NCBI GenBank assembly: GCA_027313145.1
Contig: DAHVEJ010000023.1
Location: forward strand, 1-32,985
Direction: 5' to 3'
Source of the DNA: Phycisphaerales bacterium
Lineage (GTDB): Bacteria > Planctomycetota > Phycisphaerae > WQYP01
Length of the DNA: 32,985 nucleotides
In this document: in pieces, positions 1 through 10,100 of the stretch
How positions within the stretch are numbered: the first letter of the stretch is position 1
How the letters are laid out: every line of letters starts with the position of its first letter
The notes under the pieces: model-generated
The model's database searches: none
What the model saw: the letters and a program-made list of their open reading frames with translations, nothing else
Told to the model about the DNA's origin: nothing
Translations under genes and position numbers: made by a program

Positions 1-306
1 TGTTAGCCGGCACATTTAATGTGCCGCCGCGTCGCGGAAAGGGCACCCGCCGCAGCCGACAGTTCCGGATATCATCGACGCGATCCCACCCATTAAACAA
101 CGATATTGACCCCGCCCGGAAAAATTGCCACACCCCGGGGCTTGGCGAGCATCGAGATCATTTGGCTTCACTTGGGTCATTCGATAGAGAGGCTCATCGC
201 CGCCGGGGGTAATTTCCTGCGAGACGAGTTCCCCCCCTGTGTTTAGTCCGTGAATACCGCGTCTTATGAGCATGTACGCCGTTTCTCGAAGGGATTGGAC
301 GGCGGA
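1..306. other. Intergenic region downstream of lipA
   Basis: I see no convincing gene here. The open frames on both strands lack family motifs and ribosome-binding sites. Two things stand out. A perfect inverted repeat with 7-bp arms (GGCACAT, loop TTA, ATGTGCC) lies at 9-25. A copy of a dispersed GC-rich motif (GCCCGGAAAAATTGCCAC) lies at 114-131, and related copies occur in other gaps of the window. No T-tract follows the hairpin in the lipA direction, so I do not call it a terminator. Confidence 0.5.
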
Positions 307-1233
307 TTACGCTGATATGGGGGCGGGGATGGTTTGGGCGGCTTGTTCGTCGGCGTGGTAGCTGGAGCGGACCAGCGGGCCGGATTCGACGACGGAAAAT
401 CCGAGGTTAAGCCCCACTGATTTCCAGTGGGCAAACTGTTCTGGCGTTACCCAGCGATCAATGGGCAAGTGTTCGCGCGTGGGTTGCAGATATTGCCCCA
501 GTGTGAGGATGTCCACATTGACTGCGCGAATGTCTTTCAGTGTTTGCTCGAGTTCAGTATCGGTTTCGCCGATGCCTAGCATTAACCCTGTTTTGGTGGT
601 AAAGCCGCGATCTTTAGCGCGACGCAGCAGTTCCAGGGATCGGGCATATTTGGCTTGCGGGCGGACACGGAAATATTGGCTGGGGACCGTCTCTATGTTA
701 TGGTTTAGAATGTCGGGACGGGCGTCCAGCACCCGGTTCAGATCATCCCAGTGCCCGCAAAAATCCGGAATTAACACCTCAATGGTGGTACTTGGCGACG
801 CTTCCCGCACGCCCAGGATGCTTTGCGCCCAGATGGTTGAACCGCCGTCTTTGAGTTCATCGCGATTGACGGAGGTAATGACAATGTGTCGAAGTTTCAT
901 AATCGCTGCCGACTGGGCCACGCGGCGCGGTTCATCAAGGTCCAGAATGGGGGGGCGGCCGGTTTTAATATGACAAAATCCACAACTGCGGGTGCAGACA
1001 TCCCCTAAAATCATAATCGTCGCGGTGCCCCGGCCCCAGCACTCTCCCATGTTCGGGCACTTGGCGGATTCGCACACGGTGTGCAGGCGATGCTCATCAA
1101 TAATTTCCCGCACATGCGTGTAACCGGGGCCTGCGGGAAGTTTCACTTTCAGCCAGGAGGGCTTGCGGCCCGGCAGCATGTAATCGGGGCGGTTTTCCGC
1201 AACGGCTAACGGTAATGAAATGGGAGCAGTCAC
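307..1233 (-). CDS. lipA: Lipoyl synthase
   Basis: This 308-residue radical-SAM enzyme inserts two sulfurs into protein-bound octanoyl groups to make the lipoyl cofactor of 2-oxoacid dehydrogenases and the glycine cleavage system; it acts in the cytosol. Both cluster motifs are visible: [12 protein letters not shown] with Cys54, Cys59 and Cys65 for the auxiliary cluster, and CTRSCGFC with Cys80, Cys84 and Cys87 for the radical-SAM cluster. The C-terminal RSSYHA motif, which supplies the serine ligand of the auxiliary cluster, is intact. The length matches the family. It lies 67 bp downstream of trpF's end on the same strand, so the two may be co-transcribed. No lipB is nearby. The call is firm. 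Confidence 0.97.
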   Translation of the reverse strand: MTAPISLPLAVAENRPDYMLPGRKPSWLKVKLPAGPGYTHVREIIDEHRLHTVCESAKCPNMGECWGRGTATIMILGDVCTRSCGFCHIKTGRPPILDLDEPRRVAQSAAIMKLRHIVITSVNRDELKDGGSTIWAQSILGVREASPSTTIEVLIPDFCGHWDDLNRVLDARPDILNHNIETVPSQYFRVRPQAKYARSLELLRRAKDRGFTTKTGLMLGIGETDTELEQTLKDIRAVNVDILTLGQYLQPTREHLPIDRWVTPEQFAHWKSVGLNLGFSVVESGPLVRSSYHADEQAAQTIPAPISA

Positions 1234-1300
1234 AAACCTATCCTGTTCAAACCCATCCGGCAGCGGCTACTGGCTGAACGGATATAAGCTATGAATTATA

Positions 1301-1966
1301 TCACAAGCCAACGGCCTTGATAAATGCGCGCACTCTGGCATGATCTTTTATGCCGGGTTGCCCTGCCACTTCCACGCCGCTGGAAACATCTACTGCCGCG
1401 GGATGCACAGTGTTTATGGCGTGTGCGACATTTTCGGCGGTCAGGCCGCCGGCGAGGATAATGGGCGGCAAGGTACGCAATTCGTCAGCCTTTTGTGCGT
1501 CAGAGAGCCAAGATAGATCAATCCTCGCACCAGTGCCGCCATGGCCGCGCGGGGAATAAGCATCCAGCAGTATGGCACCGGCGGGGAATGGCATTTGCGG
1601 TAAAGCTGCCGAAAGTGACTGCAAATCAGCGCGTTGGGCGATGCGAAATACCGGCCAATATTGCACATCAGCCCCCGGCAAACATCGCACGTTGGCCAGG
1701 TCCCCATAAAGCTGAAAAGTCCGCACGCCATACTCTTGCGCCAACTGATTCGCTGCCGCAAAACCCTCCGTCGTGCTCAAGTCAACCAGCGCCACCGCCG
1801 CACCAGCATCACCAACACCCGCGAGAATTTCCGCCGCCTGTAAAACTGTAATTTTCCGCGGCCCGGCAAACAGATTTAATCCAATAAAATCCGCCCCCGC
1901 CTCCAACGCCGCCAACGCATCCTCACGCTGTGTAATACCACAAATCTTAATTTTTATCCGCGCCAT
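1301..1966 (-). CDS. trpF: Phosphoribosylanthranilate isomerase
   Basis: This 221-residue TIM-barrel enzyme performs the Amadori rearrangement of phosphoribosylanthranilate in tryptophan synthesis. The N-terminus has KICGIT with Cys9, the family's general base. The strand ILLDAYSPRGHGGTG carries Asp135, the expected general acid, followed by the phosphate-binding glycines. ILAGGL and DVSSGVE near the C-terminus complete the phosphate site. I chose the ATG that gives MARIKIKICGIT; a longer frame adds ten residues upstream, before the first barrel strand, and is less likely. Family members usually have QLHG where this protein has QLYG at about residues 85-88, a conservative oddity. No other trp gene is in the window. 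It is transcribed towards lipA. Confidence 0.94.
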   Translation of the reverse strand: MARIKIKICGITQREDALAALEAGADFIGLNLFAGPRKITVLQAAEILAGVGDAGAAVALVDLSTTEGFAAANQLAQEYGVRTFQLYGDLANVRCLPGADVQYWPVFRIAQRADLQSLSAALPQMPFPAGAILLDAYSPRGHGGTGARIDLSWLSDAQKADELRTLPPIILAGGLTAENVAHAINTVHPAAVDVSSGVEVAGQPGIKDHARVRAFIKAVGL

Positions 1967-2416
1967 AACCCATATTCTATCCCAAAGGTCCCGCATACCG
2001 ATAATGGAGCCTTCCCGACTCCCGACTCAGCAAAGCCACGGGCGCGGCAATTTTTCCGGGCACCCCCGGGAGCTTGTTGATTGCTGTAGGGATACCCACC
2101 CGCAAAGGCCCTTCGCGAAGGTCCCGGGACATGCCGGAAATAGCCGGTTTTGCGGCGGTTTCACCCCCGCCCGGCAAAATTACCAAGCGCTGCTATTGCC
2201 CATGTGGTATTCTCCTCTGCACACCGTGCCAACGCTCTTGGTACAATTATTTAGTATTCAATGAGGCGACCTCCCGGATATTCCGCACGACGGCAAAGCC
2301 ACAGGCCGGAGGGTCCGCCAACCTCCGGCCAATATCAAACAGGGTGCTGGCCGCTGCGGTGAATTGGGATTATCCTTTGGGTGCTGGATTGCAGGGTCTG
2401 TGAAACCGGAACAGGG
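1967..2416. other. Divergent intergenic region with repeat copies
   Basis: This 450-bp spacer separates the minus-strand trpF-lipA pair from the plus-strand defence island, so it must hold divergent promoters. I could not pick a convincing -35/-10 pair for either. It carries two copies of the dispersed GGAAAAATTGCC-type motif, one inverted (2041-2070) and one direct and more diverged (2161-2190). A perfect inverted repeat sits close to the island's first gene. Confidence 0.5.
2304..2330. repeat. Perfect 9-bp inverted repeat upstream of the defence island
   Basis: GGCCGGAGG at 2304-2312 and CCTCCGGCC at 2322-2330 are exact reverse complements separated by nine bases. The centre lies about 100 bp before the first island start codon. 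No T-run follows on the plus strand. It could be a 5' UTR hairpin or a protein-binding site; the sequence does not say which. Confidence 0.6.
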
Positions 2417-3298
2417 ATGGCGATAAAGTTTGATATTGATCTCACGCCGGAGGATGTAGCGCAGCTTACATCCGCGGATGCTCTGGCGGCGCTTGTTCAG
2501 CGGATGGGCTATGACACCGGCAAGCGGGCGGTAGTTCCGGCCCAGGCGGTGGGGCTGGATGGCAACAGCGATATTCAACATATTGAGTTGCTCTCCGAAG
2601 ATGCCGAGGGATTTTTACGCATCGTGTTTGTGCGGATGCGATCGGTCACAGCGAAATCCCGCAATCTGGTGGTGCGGACATTTGGCCGACAAACGCAGGA
2701 TTATCTGCTGATATTGACCAGCGATTTTGAGGCGCTGGAGTTCGTGCTCATTGAAAAGCTGCGGCAGCAGCGCAAAGGCCCGGTTGGGGACGTGATTACG
2801 ACGCCCCAGGCCAAGGTATTTGTGGTGCCGCGGCGTTGGCCGCAGGCGATGCTGCGGATTCTCCGGCGGCTTACGTTTACGGCGTGCGACGAAGCCGGCA
2901 TGCCTGATGCCATATTGCAATATAGCAAACTCATGAGCGTATTTGACGCGGCGCATTACAGCGGTGAATACTTTCAGAATCGGGCGTTATTCGCGGATCA
3001 TTTTTTGCGCACACGCCTACGTGTTGACCCCGCGTGGATTGAATCGCCCAATAGTGCGTTTGCGAAAGTATCGCAACTTATGCGCCGGGCCAGAGACCGC
3101 GTAGGCGGCAAGGATGAGGCGGCCATCCGGCGGGAACTTTTTGAGCCTTTGTTTGGCGCACTGGGTTTTGCGGCGCAGGCGGGAAAAAAATCGAATGATG
3201 CCGCACCGACGGCGGATTATCGCCTGACTTCGCCCCGGGGGGCAGGCACGCACGGTGGCTCTGGTATATGCGTGGGAGCGGTGGCTGGACGGGCCTGA
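2417..3298 (+). pseudogene. N-terminal part of a large Eco57I-like methyltransferase, split by a frameshift
   Basis: This 293-residue open frame is the front end of the gene that continues at 3255-7019. The start MAIKFDIDLTPED is preceded by AACAGGG; a GTG 36 bp earlier is possible but has no better site. The segment has no methyltransferase motif. It holds the N-terminal alpha/beta region seen in large type IIG or Eco57I-like proteins, ending in RRELFEPLFGALGF and ADYRLT, the usual lead-in to the next domain. The frame then enters unrelated sequence and stops at 3298. The expected continuation (ARTVALVYAWERWLDGPD) is in the next frame, immediately after a run of six G at 3237-3242. Removing one G restores a single 1533-residue frame. 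I treat this as one gene carrying a frameshift or a sequencing error. Confidence 0.75.
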
Positions 3299-6200
3299 TC
3301 CGTCGGATGCCGATACGCCCACGGAAAATCCGGGCGCGGCCGTGGTGACACTGCTGGAACGTGGTGATGCGGATTGGGTGATTGTAAGCAATGGCAAGCT
3401 CTGGCGGCTCTACAGCCGCCACGCCCATTCACGCAGCACCAACTTTTATGAGGTCGATCTGGAAGATGCTCTGGTGGCCACCGGGCAGACGGATCCCAAT
3501 GAAGCATTTCGTTACTGGTGGCTGTTTTTCAGGGAAACAGCGTTTGCGCCGGTGGCGGATGGTAAAGAGTGCTGGCTGGATCAGGTGGCGGCGGGCAGCC
3601 GCGATTACGCGCGGGAAGTGGAAGCGGAGCTTAAGCGGCGGGTGTTCTATGAAGTGGTACCGCAACTGGCGGCGGGATTTCTGGAGGATCGGCGAACACG
3701 GCTGAAAATGACCGCAACGCCGGATGAAAATGAACTTGAGCAGATTCGGGCCGGAACACTGACGCTGCTGTATCGGATTCTGTTTCTGCTATATGCCGAA
3801 AGCCGGGACCTACTGCCGGTGCGCGAGTCGGCGTATTACCAGATCAGCCTGAAGCGGTTGAAGGAGGAAATTGCGGGAGTGGCGGGTGTTGCGGAAAGCC
3901 ACGCGGATGAAAAAATTGCGGCGGTTTACAAGCGGTCCAGCACAGCACTTTATGACCGGCTGAGCGAATTGTTTGCAATAATGGACGGCGGCGATCTGGA
4001 GCGGAATAGAGCGTGCAATGTGCCGGTATATAACGGCGGGCTGTTCCGCATTGCACCGCTGGAGGATGCCGCCGATGCGCGTGAATCCGTGATTGCAACG
4101 TTTCTGCTGGGGCATAAGGTTCCGGATGTATTTCTGGCATCGGCTTTGGACCGGTTGGCGCGGGTGCCGGATGCGCAGACGTTCGGGTTGGCGTTTGTGG
4201 ATTACAAGAGTCTGGGCGTGCGGCAACTGGGGTCGATCTATGAGGGGTTGCTGGAATTCCGGTTGAAAATTGCGGACAGCGATTTACCGCCCGTGGCGGA
4301 ACGGGGCGGAAGGCGAACCACAAGATTGGCGGCATCACGCGGGACCCGGGACCGCACGGGCGTAAAAAAGGGCGAGCCTTATCTGGCCAATGACAATTCC
4401 GAGCGCAAAGCGACGGGCAGTTACTACACGCCGGATCATATCGTGCAATACATTGTGGAGCATACGGTAGGCCCCGTGCTGACGCGGAAGCTGGAGGAAT
4501 TGCGAGGGAACTTCCGGGCGGCGGAAAAGACGTACCATCAAAAGCTGTCGAATGCCAAAGCTGATCCAAGGGTGCTGTGGGATTGGAAACTGCGGAACCA
4601 AAAGTCCATAGCGAAATCCAAAGCGCCAACGGAGGAGGAATTTCGCGCCTACGCCACGGATATAACGTATGAGCAACATCGGGACCTGGTGGAGAAATTA
4701 TTTAATATCCGTGTGCTGGACCCGGCCATGGGCAGCGGCCACTTTCTGGTGGAAGCGGTGGATTACATTACCGACGCCCTGCTGAATTTTCTCAACGCAT
4801 TTCCCGCCAACCCGGTGACGGCGGCGATGAACCGCACGCGAAAAAGCATTCTGGAAAGCCTGAAGGACCAGGGCATTGAAACGGACACGCTGCTGGAAAA
4901 GCAGCTTACCGATGTGCATTTGATCAAGCGGCATGTGCTAAAGCGGTGCATTTACGGTGTGGATTTGAATCCGCTGGCGGCTGAGTTGGCGAAGGTTTCA
5001 CTGTGGCTGGATGCGTTTACGATTGGTGCCCCGTTGAGTTTTCTGGATCATCACGTGCGGGTGGGCAATTCACTGATCGGGGCCAATGTGCCGGATGTGC
5101 AGGAATGGCTGAAAGAACAGGAAACCATGCTGTTCGGCAGCCGATTTGCGGGGCTGAAATTGGCCACGGCGGGCATGACGGCAATTGCGGCAATGCCGGA
5201 CGCCACAGCCAGTCAGGTGAAATCATCTCAAACGCAATTCCGGCAGGCCTCAGGGGCGTTGGCACCGTTTAAGCGGATATTGGACGCGTATTTGCTGCAA
5301 TGGTTTACGCCGCAATGGTTGCCGGCGGCGAAGCGGAAAAACATCAGCAGAACCATGCTGGATTTTGTCTCCGCACCGGAGGCCAAGGAATTTTTTGATG
5401 CCGCGACGGATCAGCAACTGCGGGTGTCGCTGGGAAAACTGAATCCGGCGGACCGCCAATTGGCAGAGGCCATTTTGACGGTGGCGGACCAGCGGCGCAT
5501 ATTTCATTGGGAGTTGGAATTTCCGGAGGCATTTTATGCCGCGCGGGAGGGCACCGCGCAGGTTATTGAGCGGATGGAAAATCCGGGGTTTGACGCGGTG
5601 GTGGGCAATCCGCCATATGTCAGGCAGGAGGCATTGAGGGCCGACAAGGCCTACTTGGCGGAAGCATTCGCACGCACCTTTGACTCCGCCAACGACTTAT
5701 ATGTGTACTTCATGCAGCGGGAAATTGAGATGCTGCGGAGCGGCGGGTTGATGGGGATGATCGTAGCCAATAAGTGGTTGCGGGCCGGTTATGGAGTGAA
5801 ACTCCGTAATTTCCTGCGGCACACTGCGGCGGTCGAAAGTATCGTGGATTTTGGACACAGCCCGATATTCCCGGACGCCGATACCTTCCCTTGCGTGCCG
5901 ATATTCTCGCGCCGGGGTAAAGCTCTTGCGGAAAATGAATCGTTGCCGGATGGCGAAGAGTTTGCGGCCTGCATGTTCCCGCGCGACGACTACCGTGTGG
6001 ATATGCCGATCGGTCCGTATGTCATGGCAAATCGCAAGGCCATTCCCGGCGGCCTGTTGCGGGACGCGGGATGGAGTTTGGAGAATCCGCGTGTGCAGCA
6101 GTTGCTGGAGCGCATACGAAACACCGGCGTGCCACTGAAGGAATTTTGCGGAGGAAAGTTGTACCGGGGGCCGGTTACGGGACTGAACGAGGCTTTTTTC

Positions 6201-7019
6201 ATTGATGGTGCAATGCGACAGAAGCTGATTGCGGAGGATAAGCGGTCTGCGGAAATAATTAAGCCGCTGCTGCGCGGACGAGATATTGACCGCTGGCGGC
6301 CACGGGTTTCGGATGGGCATATCCTGTTTGTCCGGCGGGGAGTTGAAATTGACCGCTACCCGGCAATCAAGCGACACCTGTCGCAATTCCGTGATCGCCT
6401 GGAGCCGCGGCCAGCGGATTGGAATGAGAGAAGAGATGGCCCATGGCCAGGGCGGGCACCGGGTGATTATGCCTGGTATGAATTGCAGGCAAGCCCATCA
6501 GATGGGGCCGCCGACGCTACTTTCTTGCCGAAGATTGTTTTCCAAGAGATGGCATGGTTTAACCGCTTTGCGTTGGATGAAAGCGGAGCCGTTCTCGCGA
6601 ATACGGCGTATTTCATTCCGGTTACGGACCATTCGGTCATCGCAATACTGAATAGCCCCGTTGCGTGGTGGTATATGTGGCGGACAGCACAACACGGCAA
6701 GGACGAGGTATTGCGGCTCATCGGCGAATTTATGGAGAGATTCCCAATGCCTGCGGCGATAGCTAATGCTGGCGCGCTCTCGGAACTCGTTGGCATGGCT
6801 ACGGCGATTTCGTCGACGACCAATGCGGAGCGGGACCGGACGAGACTTCAGAGGCAATTCGAAATAGAGCGCCATTTAGCTGTGCTGGTGGAGGACGCCT
6901 ACGGATTGACACCGGAAGAGCGAGCATTGATGCGGGCAACACGGCCCGTACGCGATCCGCTGGATGTGTTGGAAGCGAAGCTTGCGGGGACGGCGGCTGC
7001 CGTCGGGCCGGAGGATTGA
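3255..7019 (+). CDS. Eco57I/type IIG-like N6-adenine DNA methyltransferase, main part
   Basis: This is the catalytic body of a large restriction-modification-type enzyme (1254 residues from a GTG; about 1533 when joined to the upstream fragment). The order of parts is: an N-terminal domain whose first strand is VALVYAWERWLD, a helical region, ATGSYYTP near residue 389, SAM-binding motif DPAMGSGHF starting at Asp489, and catalytic motif NPPY at 785-788, typical of gamma-class N6-adenine methyltransferases. The C-terminal region is TaqI-like target recognition, with KLYRGPVTGLNEAFFI and PLLRGRDIDRW. In active type IIG enzymes the N-terminal domain carries a PD-(D/E)XK ExK pair. The matching strand here reads LVYAWER and shows no ExK, so cleavage may come from another protein. 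The GTG at 3255 is probably not a true start. The next methyltransferase follows 99 bp downstream. Confidence 0.87.
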   Translation: MALVYAWERWLDGPDPSDADTPTENPGAAVVTLLERGDADWVIVSNGKLWRLYSRHAHSRSTNFYEVDLEDALVATGQTDPNEAFRYWWLFFRETAFAPVADGKECWLDQVAAGSRDYAREVEAELKRRVFYEVVPQLAAGFLEDRRTRLKMTATPDENELEQIRAGTLTLLYRILFLLYAESRDLLPVRESAYYQISLKRLKEEIAGVAGVAESHADEKIAAVYKRSSTALYDRLSELFAIMDGGDLERNRACNVPVYNGGLFRIAPLEDAADARESVIATFLLGHKVPDVFLASALDRLARVPDAQTFGLAFVDYKSLGVRQLGSIYEGLLEFRLKIADSDLPPVAERGGRRTTRLAASRGTRDRTGVKKGEPYLANDNSERKATGSYYTPDHIVQYIVEHTVGPVLTRKLEELRGNFRAAEKTYHQKLSNAKADPRVLWDWKLRNQKSIAKSKAPTEEEFRAYATDITYEQHRDLVEKLFNIRVLDPAMGSGHFLVEAVDYITDALLNFLNAFPANPVTAAMNRTRKSILESLKDQGIETDTLLEKQLTDVHLIKRHVLKRCIYGVDLNPLAAELAKVSLWLDAFTIGAPLSFLDHHVRVGNSLIGANVPDVQEWLKEQETMLFGSRFAGLKLATAGMTAIAAMPDATASQVKSSQTQFRQASGALAPFKRILDAYLLQWFTPQWLPAAKRKNISRTMLDFVSAPEAKEFFDAATDQQLRVSLGKLNPADRQLAEAILTVADQRRIFHWELEFPEAFYAAREGTAQVIERMENPGFDAVVGNPPYVRQEALRADKAYLAEAFARTFDSANDLYVYFMQREIEMLRSGGLMGMIVANKWLRAGYGVKLRNFLRHTAAVESIVDFGHSPIFPDADTFPCVPIFSRRGKALAENESLPDGEEFAACMFPRDDYRVDMPIGPYVMANRKAIPGGLLRDAGWSLENPRVQQLLERIRNTGVPLKEFCGGKLYRGPVTGLNEAFFIDGAMRQKLIAEDKRSAEIIKPLLRGRDIDRWRPRVSDGHILFVRRGVEIDRYPAIKRHLSQFRDRLEPRPADWNERRDGPWPGRAPGDYAWYELQASPSDGAADATFLPKIVFQEMAWFNRFALDESGAVLANTAYFIPVTDHSVIAILNSPVAWWYMWRTAQHGKDEVLRLIGEFMERFPMPAAIANAGALSELVGMATAISSTTNAERDRTRLQRQFEIERHLAVLVEDAYGLTPEERALMRATRPVRDPLDVLEAKLAGTAAAVGPED

Positions 7020-7071
7020 GATTTTGCAGCAAGAACGGCCTGCGGTTTGCCGTCGGCCGCCAGCCCACGTA

Positions 7072-7091
7072 GAATCTACAAAAGTAGATTC
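7072..7091. promoter_or_regulatory. Perfect palindrome upstream of the second methyltransferase
   Basis: GAATCTAC, loop AAAA, GTAGATTC forms an exact 8-bp inverted repeat in the 99-bp gap between the two methyltransferase genes, ending 27 bp before the likely ATG. Such a site could be an operator or a short mRNA hairpin controlling expression of the second enzyme. The role is an inference; the symmetry is seen directly. Confidence 0.5.
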
Positions 7092-7118
7092 GGCTTCGGA
7101 AATGGCTCTAGCGCGGGA

Positions 7119-10100
7119 ATGGGCATGGATTGCACGGATGTAATCAAGGAACTTCGGTACGCCAATTCACCCGGTTTCCTCAGCGCGGAAAGCGACGAGT
7201 TCAAGACGGCACCGGGGTTTGGCCACATCTTCCGCCGTGCCCAGGAGAAGCTCGGCCTCAAGGGGGTTTACACACTTCGCAACCCGCGAGCGTCGGCCGG
7301 AACACCGGTGGTTCCTGTGGTGTACGTCTGCGAGGCGGAGAACGATGAAAAAGCAAACGAAATTCACAAATTGGTCTGGAATCAGGACGTTGTGCCGTTC
7401 GTGCTTATTACGACGCCGAAAGGTATTCGGCTTTATTCCGGATTCAGCAACGGGCACAGCAAGGGCAACGTAGCGGATAGCGCACCGGGGCTATTAAATA
7501 TATTCAACGCAATAAGCGAGATCACTGATCTGGGTGCGGAAGCCATTGATACGGGGGCGGTGTGGCGCAGCAAATGGGCGAAATCAGTCCGGCCAGATGA
7601 GCGGGTAGATTGGAAGTTGCTGGCCAATCTCCGTGAATTGAGCCATTGGCTCCAGCGATCCGGCGGGTTGAAGGCTGATGTTGCGCACGCGCTGATCGGT
7701 AAATTTGTCTATTTGCATTATTTAAGGGACCGGGAAATTCTATCTGGGCGTAAGCTCGAAAAATGGGGAATATCGCATACGGATATTTTCGGGCGAGATG
7801 CAACACTGGAAGGCTTTCGGTGCGCCACCGGCAAACTGGACGAATGGCTCAATGGCAGCGTGTTTCCTATTGACTTCAGGGGCGGTGCTGGACCGCAGGA
7901 TCGCGATATCCGGAACGTCGCGGGCGCATTCGCGGGTGATGAACTGCGCGGGGGCGACTGGCAATTGCATTTAGATTTCAAGGCTTATGATTTTTCATAC
8001 ATTCCAATTGAAACGCTTTCGGTAGTTTATGAGCAGTTTTTGCATGAGCCTGGAGCGGATGGGCGCAGCAAGGGTAAAGATGCCGGCGCGTATTACACGC
8101 CGATACCGGTGGTTAATTTCATGCTGGCGGAAATGGATGACCGGCGACCCTTGAAACAGGGGATGCGGGTGTTGGATCCGTCATGCGGGTCCGGGGCATT
8201 TCTGGTGCAGTGTTATCGCCGGCTCATCGAGCGGACATTCCCGGCAACGGGAAAGCCGCCACGTCCAGTGGAGTTGCGAGGTATCCTGACTGAGCATATT
8301 TTCGGGGTTGATCGGGATGCCGATGCGTGTAGCGTTACAGAACTGAGCCTTGTTCTTACGTTGCTGGATTACATCAAGCCACCCGATCTGGAAAATTATA
8401 AGTTGCCAACTCTGCGGGACAATAATATTTTTTGTGCGGATTTTTTTGCGGATGGTACTTCATGGCGCAGTAAAGGGATGGGAGCAGCTTTTGATTGGGT
8501 CGTGGGAAATCCGCCGTGGAAAAAGCTGAAATCCGACGAATTGATGGATGAGGATCGTCCCGCTTGGAATTGGATGCAGAACTCCGAACAGGAGGGGAGG
8601 CAAATTGGCGGAAACGCTCTGGCGCAAGCGTTTTTATGGGCGTCCAGAGGATTTCTCAATTCGGATGGGCTGGCTGGCGTGTTGATACCGGCGATGACTC
8701 TATTTGATGATCGGTCGAAAACATTTCGTGCCAAGTTCCTCGAGCGAGCGAGGATTCATTCCGTGGCAAATTTTTCCAATTTGGCGGAAGTACTGTTTGC
8801 GGGGCGCTCGCGAGTACCGGCGGCCGCCTTATTTTTCACTAACCGTGTCAACGGCGGCGCGGCGGAAGACGAGTACATCAATAATTATAGCCCACTGGTT
8901 GCAAACCAGGAGTCCACTCGGCCAGCGGGCGCGGGAAAGCGCACAGACACATGGAGTATTACACTGAGCTCCAGCGAGGTGCGAAGCGTGAGGCTTTCGG
9001 AAGTGGCAACTGGGGACTTATTGCCATGGAAAATTGCCGCGTGGGGATCGCACCTGGACAATCGACTGTTGGGGCGGCTGGGGAGAAAATTCCGCACGGT
9101 GGGAGAGCTTGAAGAGAGCGGCATTCTGCTTACTGCAGAAGGGCCGAAACTCCATTCCCACGTCAATACTACAGACGGGAGCAATGAGATTGATGGAAAG
9201 GGCATGCTCAATGTAGACAAGTTAAAAGGCGCTCGCCATCTTTTCATTGTCCCGAAGATAGCGATAGTGACCAGCTCCGGCAATGCTATCGCGGGCAAAC
9301 CGGGGCGGAGTTTGGAGGTATGTCGTCCGCCCCACGTTGTTGTCAATGCAGCCCGCAATTTTGCGTTGTTCAGCAATGATTACCTTCTCATCCCACGGCG
9401 ACAAATTGGAATATCCAGTCCGGCTGGTGATGCGGACCTTCTACGAGCATTATCCCTATATTTAAGCTCGGATTTCGCGTTCTACCATCAGTTTTTTAAT
9501 TCGCCCCAGTTAGGGGTGCAGCGGGCGGTATCGACGCTTTCGGCGTTGCGGCAGATTCCGATTCCCGATGCTCTTCAATCGCCGGACGGCAGGGCGCGCC
9601 GTGAGTGGAACGAGTTACACTCACGCCTCGTGCGGGACACCCAAAGGAGGCTCAGGTACTCCGATCAGCTTGATTTACGGGACGCATTGGCCAACAGCGA
9701 CAGGCAAACCGACGCCATCGTCCAGGAACTCAACAACTTGGTGTTCGATTCACTGGCGTTGGCGGAGCGTGAACGAATCCTTGTGAACGATTTCGTGACG
9801 GTACGGCTGGCACTCAATGATGGAAAGATCGGGAAGGCGGCGGTTCGTCAACCGACGGAAAACGAAATGCAAAAATATGCTGAGCGTTTGAGGACCGAAT
9901 TGGATGGATTCGTGGAGGGAATCTCCGCCAAACACCATCAAGTGGATGTTGTTCTCAATGCCGAATCCGGCATGTCGTGCGTCGACCTGGTGGAACGGTC
10001 ATCAAGAGCGAGGAATGCTAGGGTTTTACGCGCGGATGGTGAAACCGGCGGCGAATTGGAAAAGGCCCGCCACCGGCTTCGCAAAGAATTGGCGCAGTGG

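Noticed and set aside
16-273. 85-residue minus-strand open frame at the window start
   Set aside because: It lies across a dispersed repeat copy and has no recognisable ribosome-binding site or domain.
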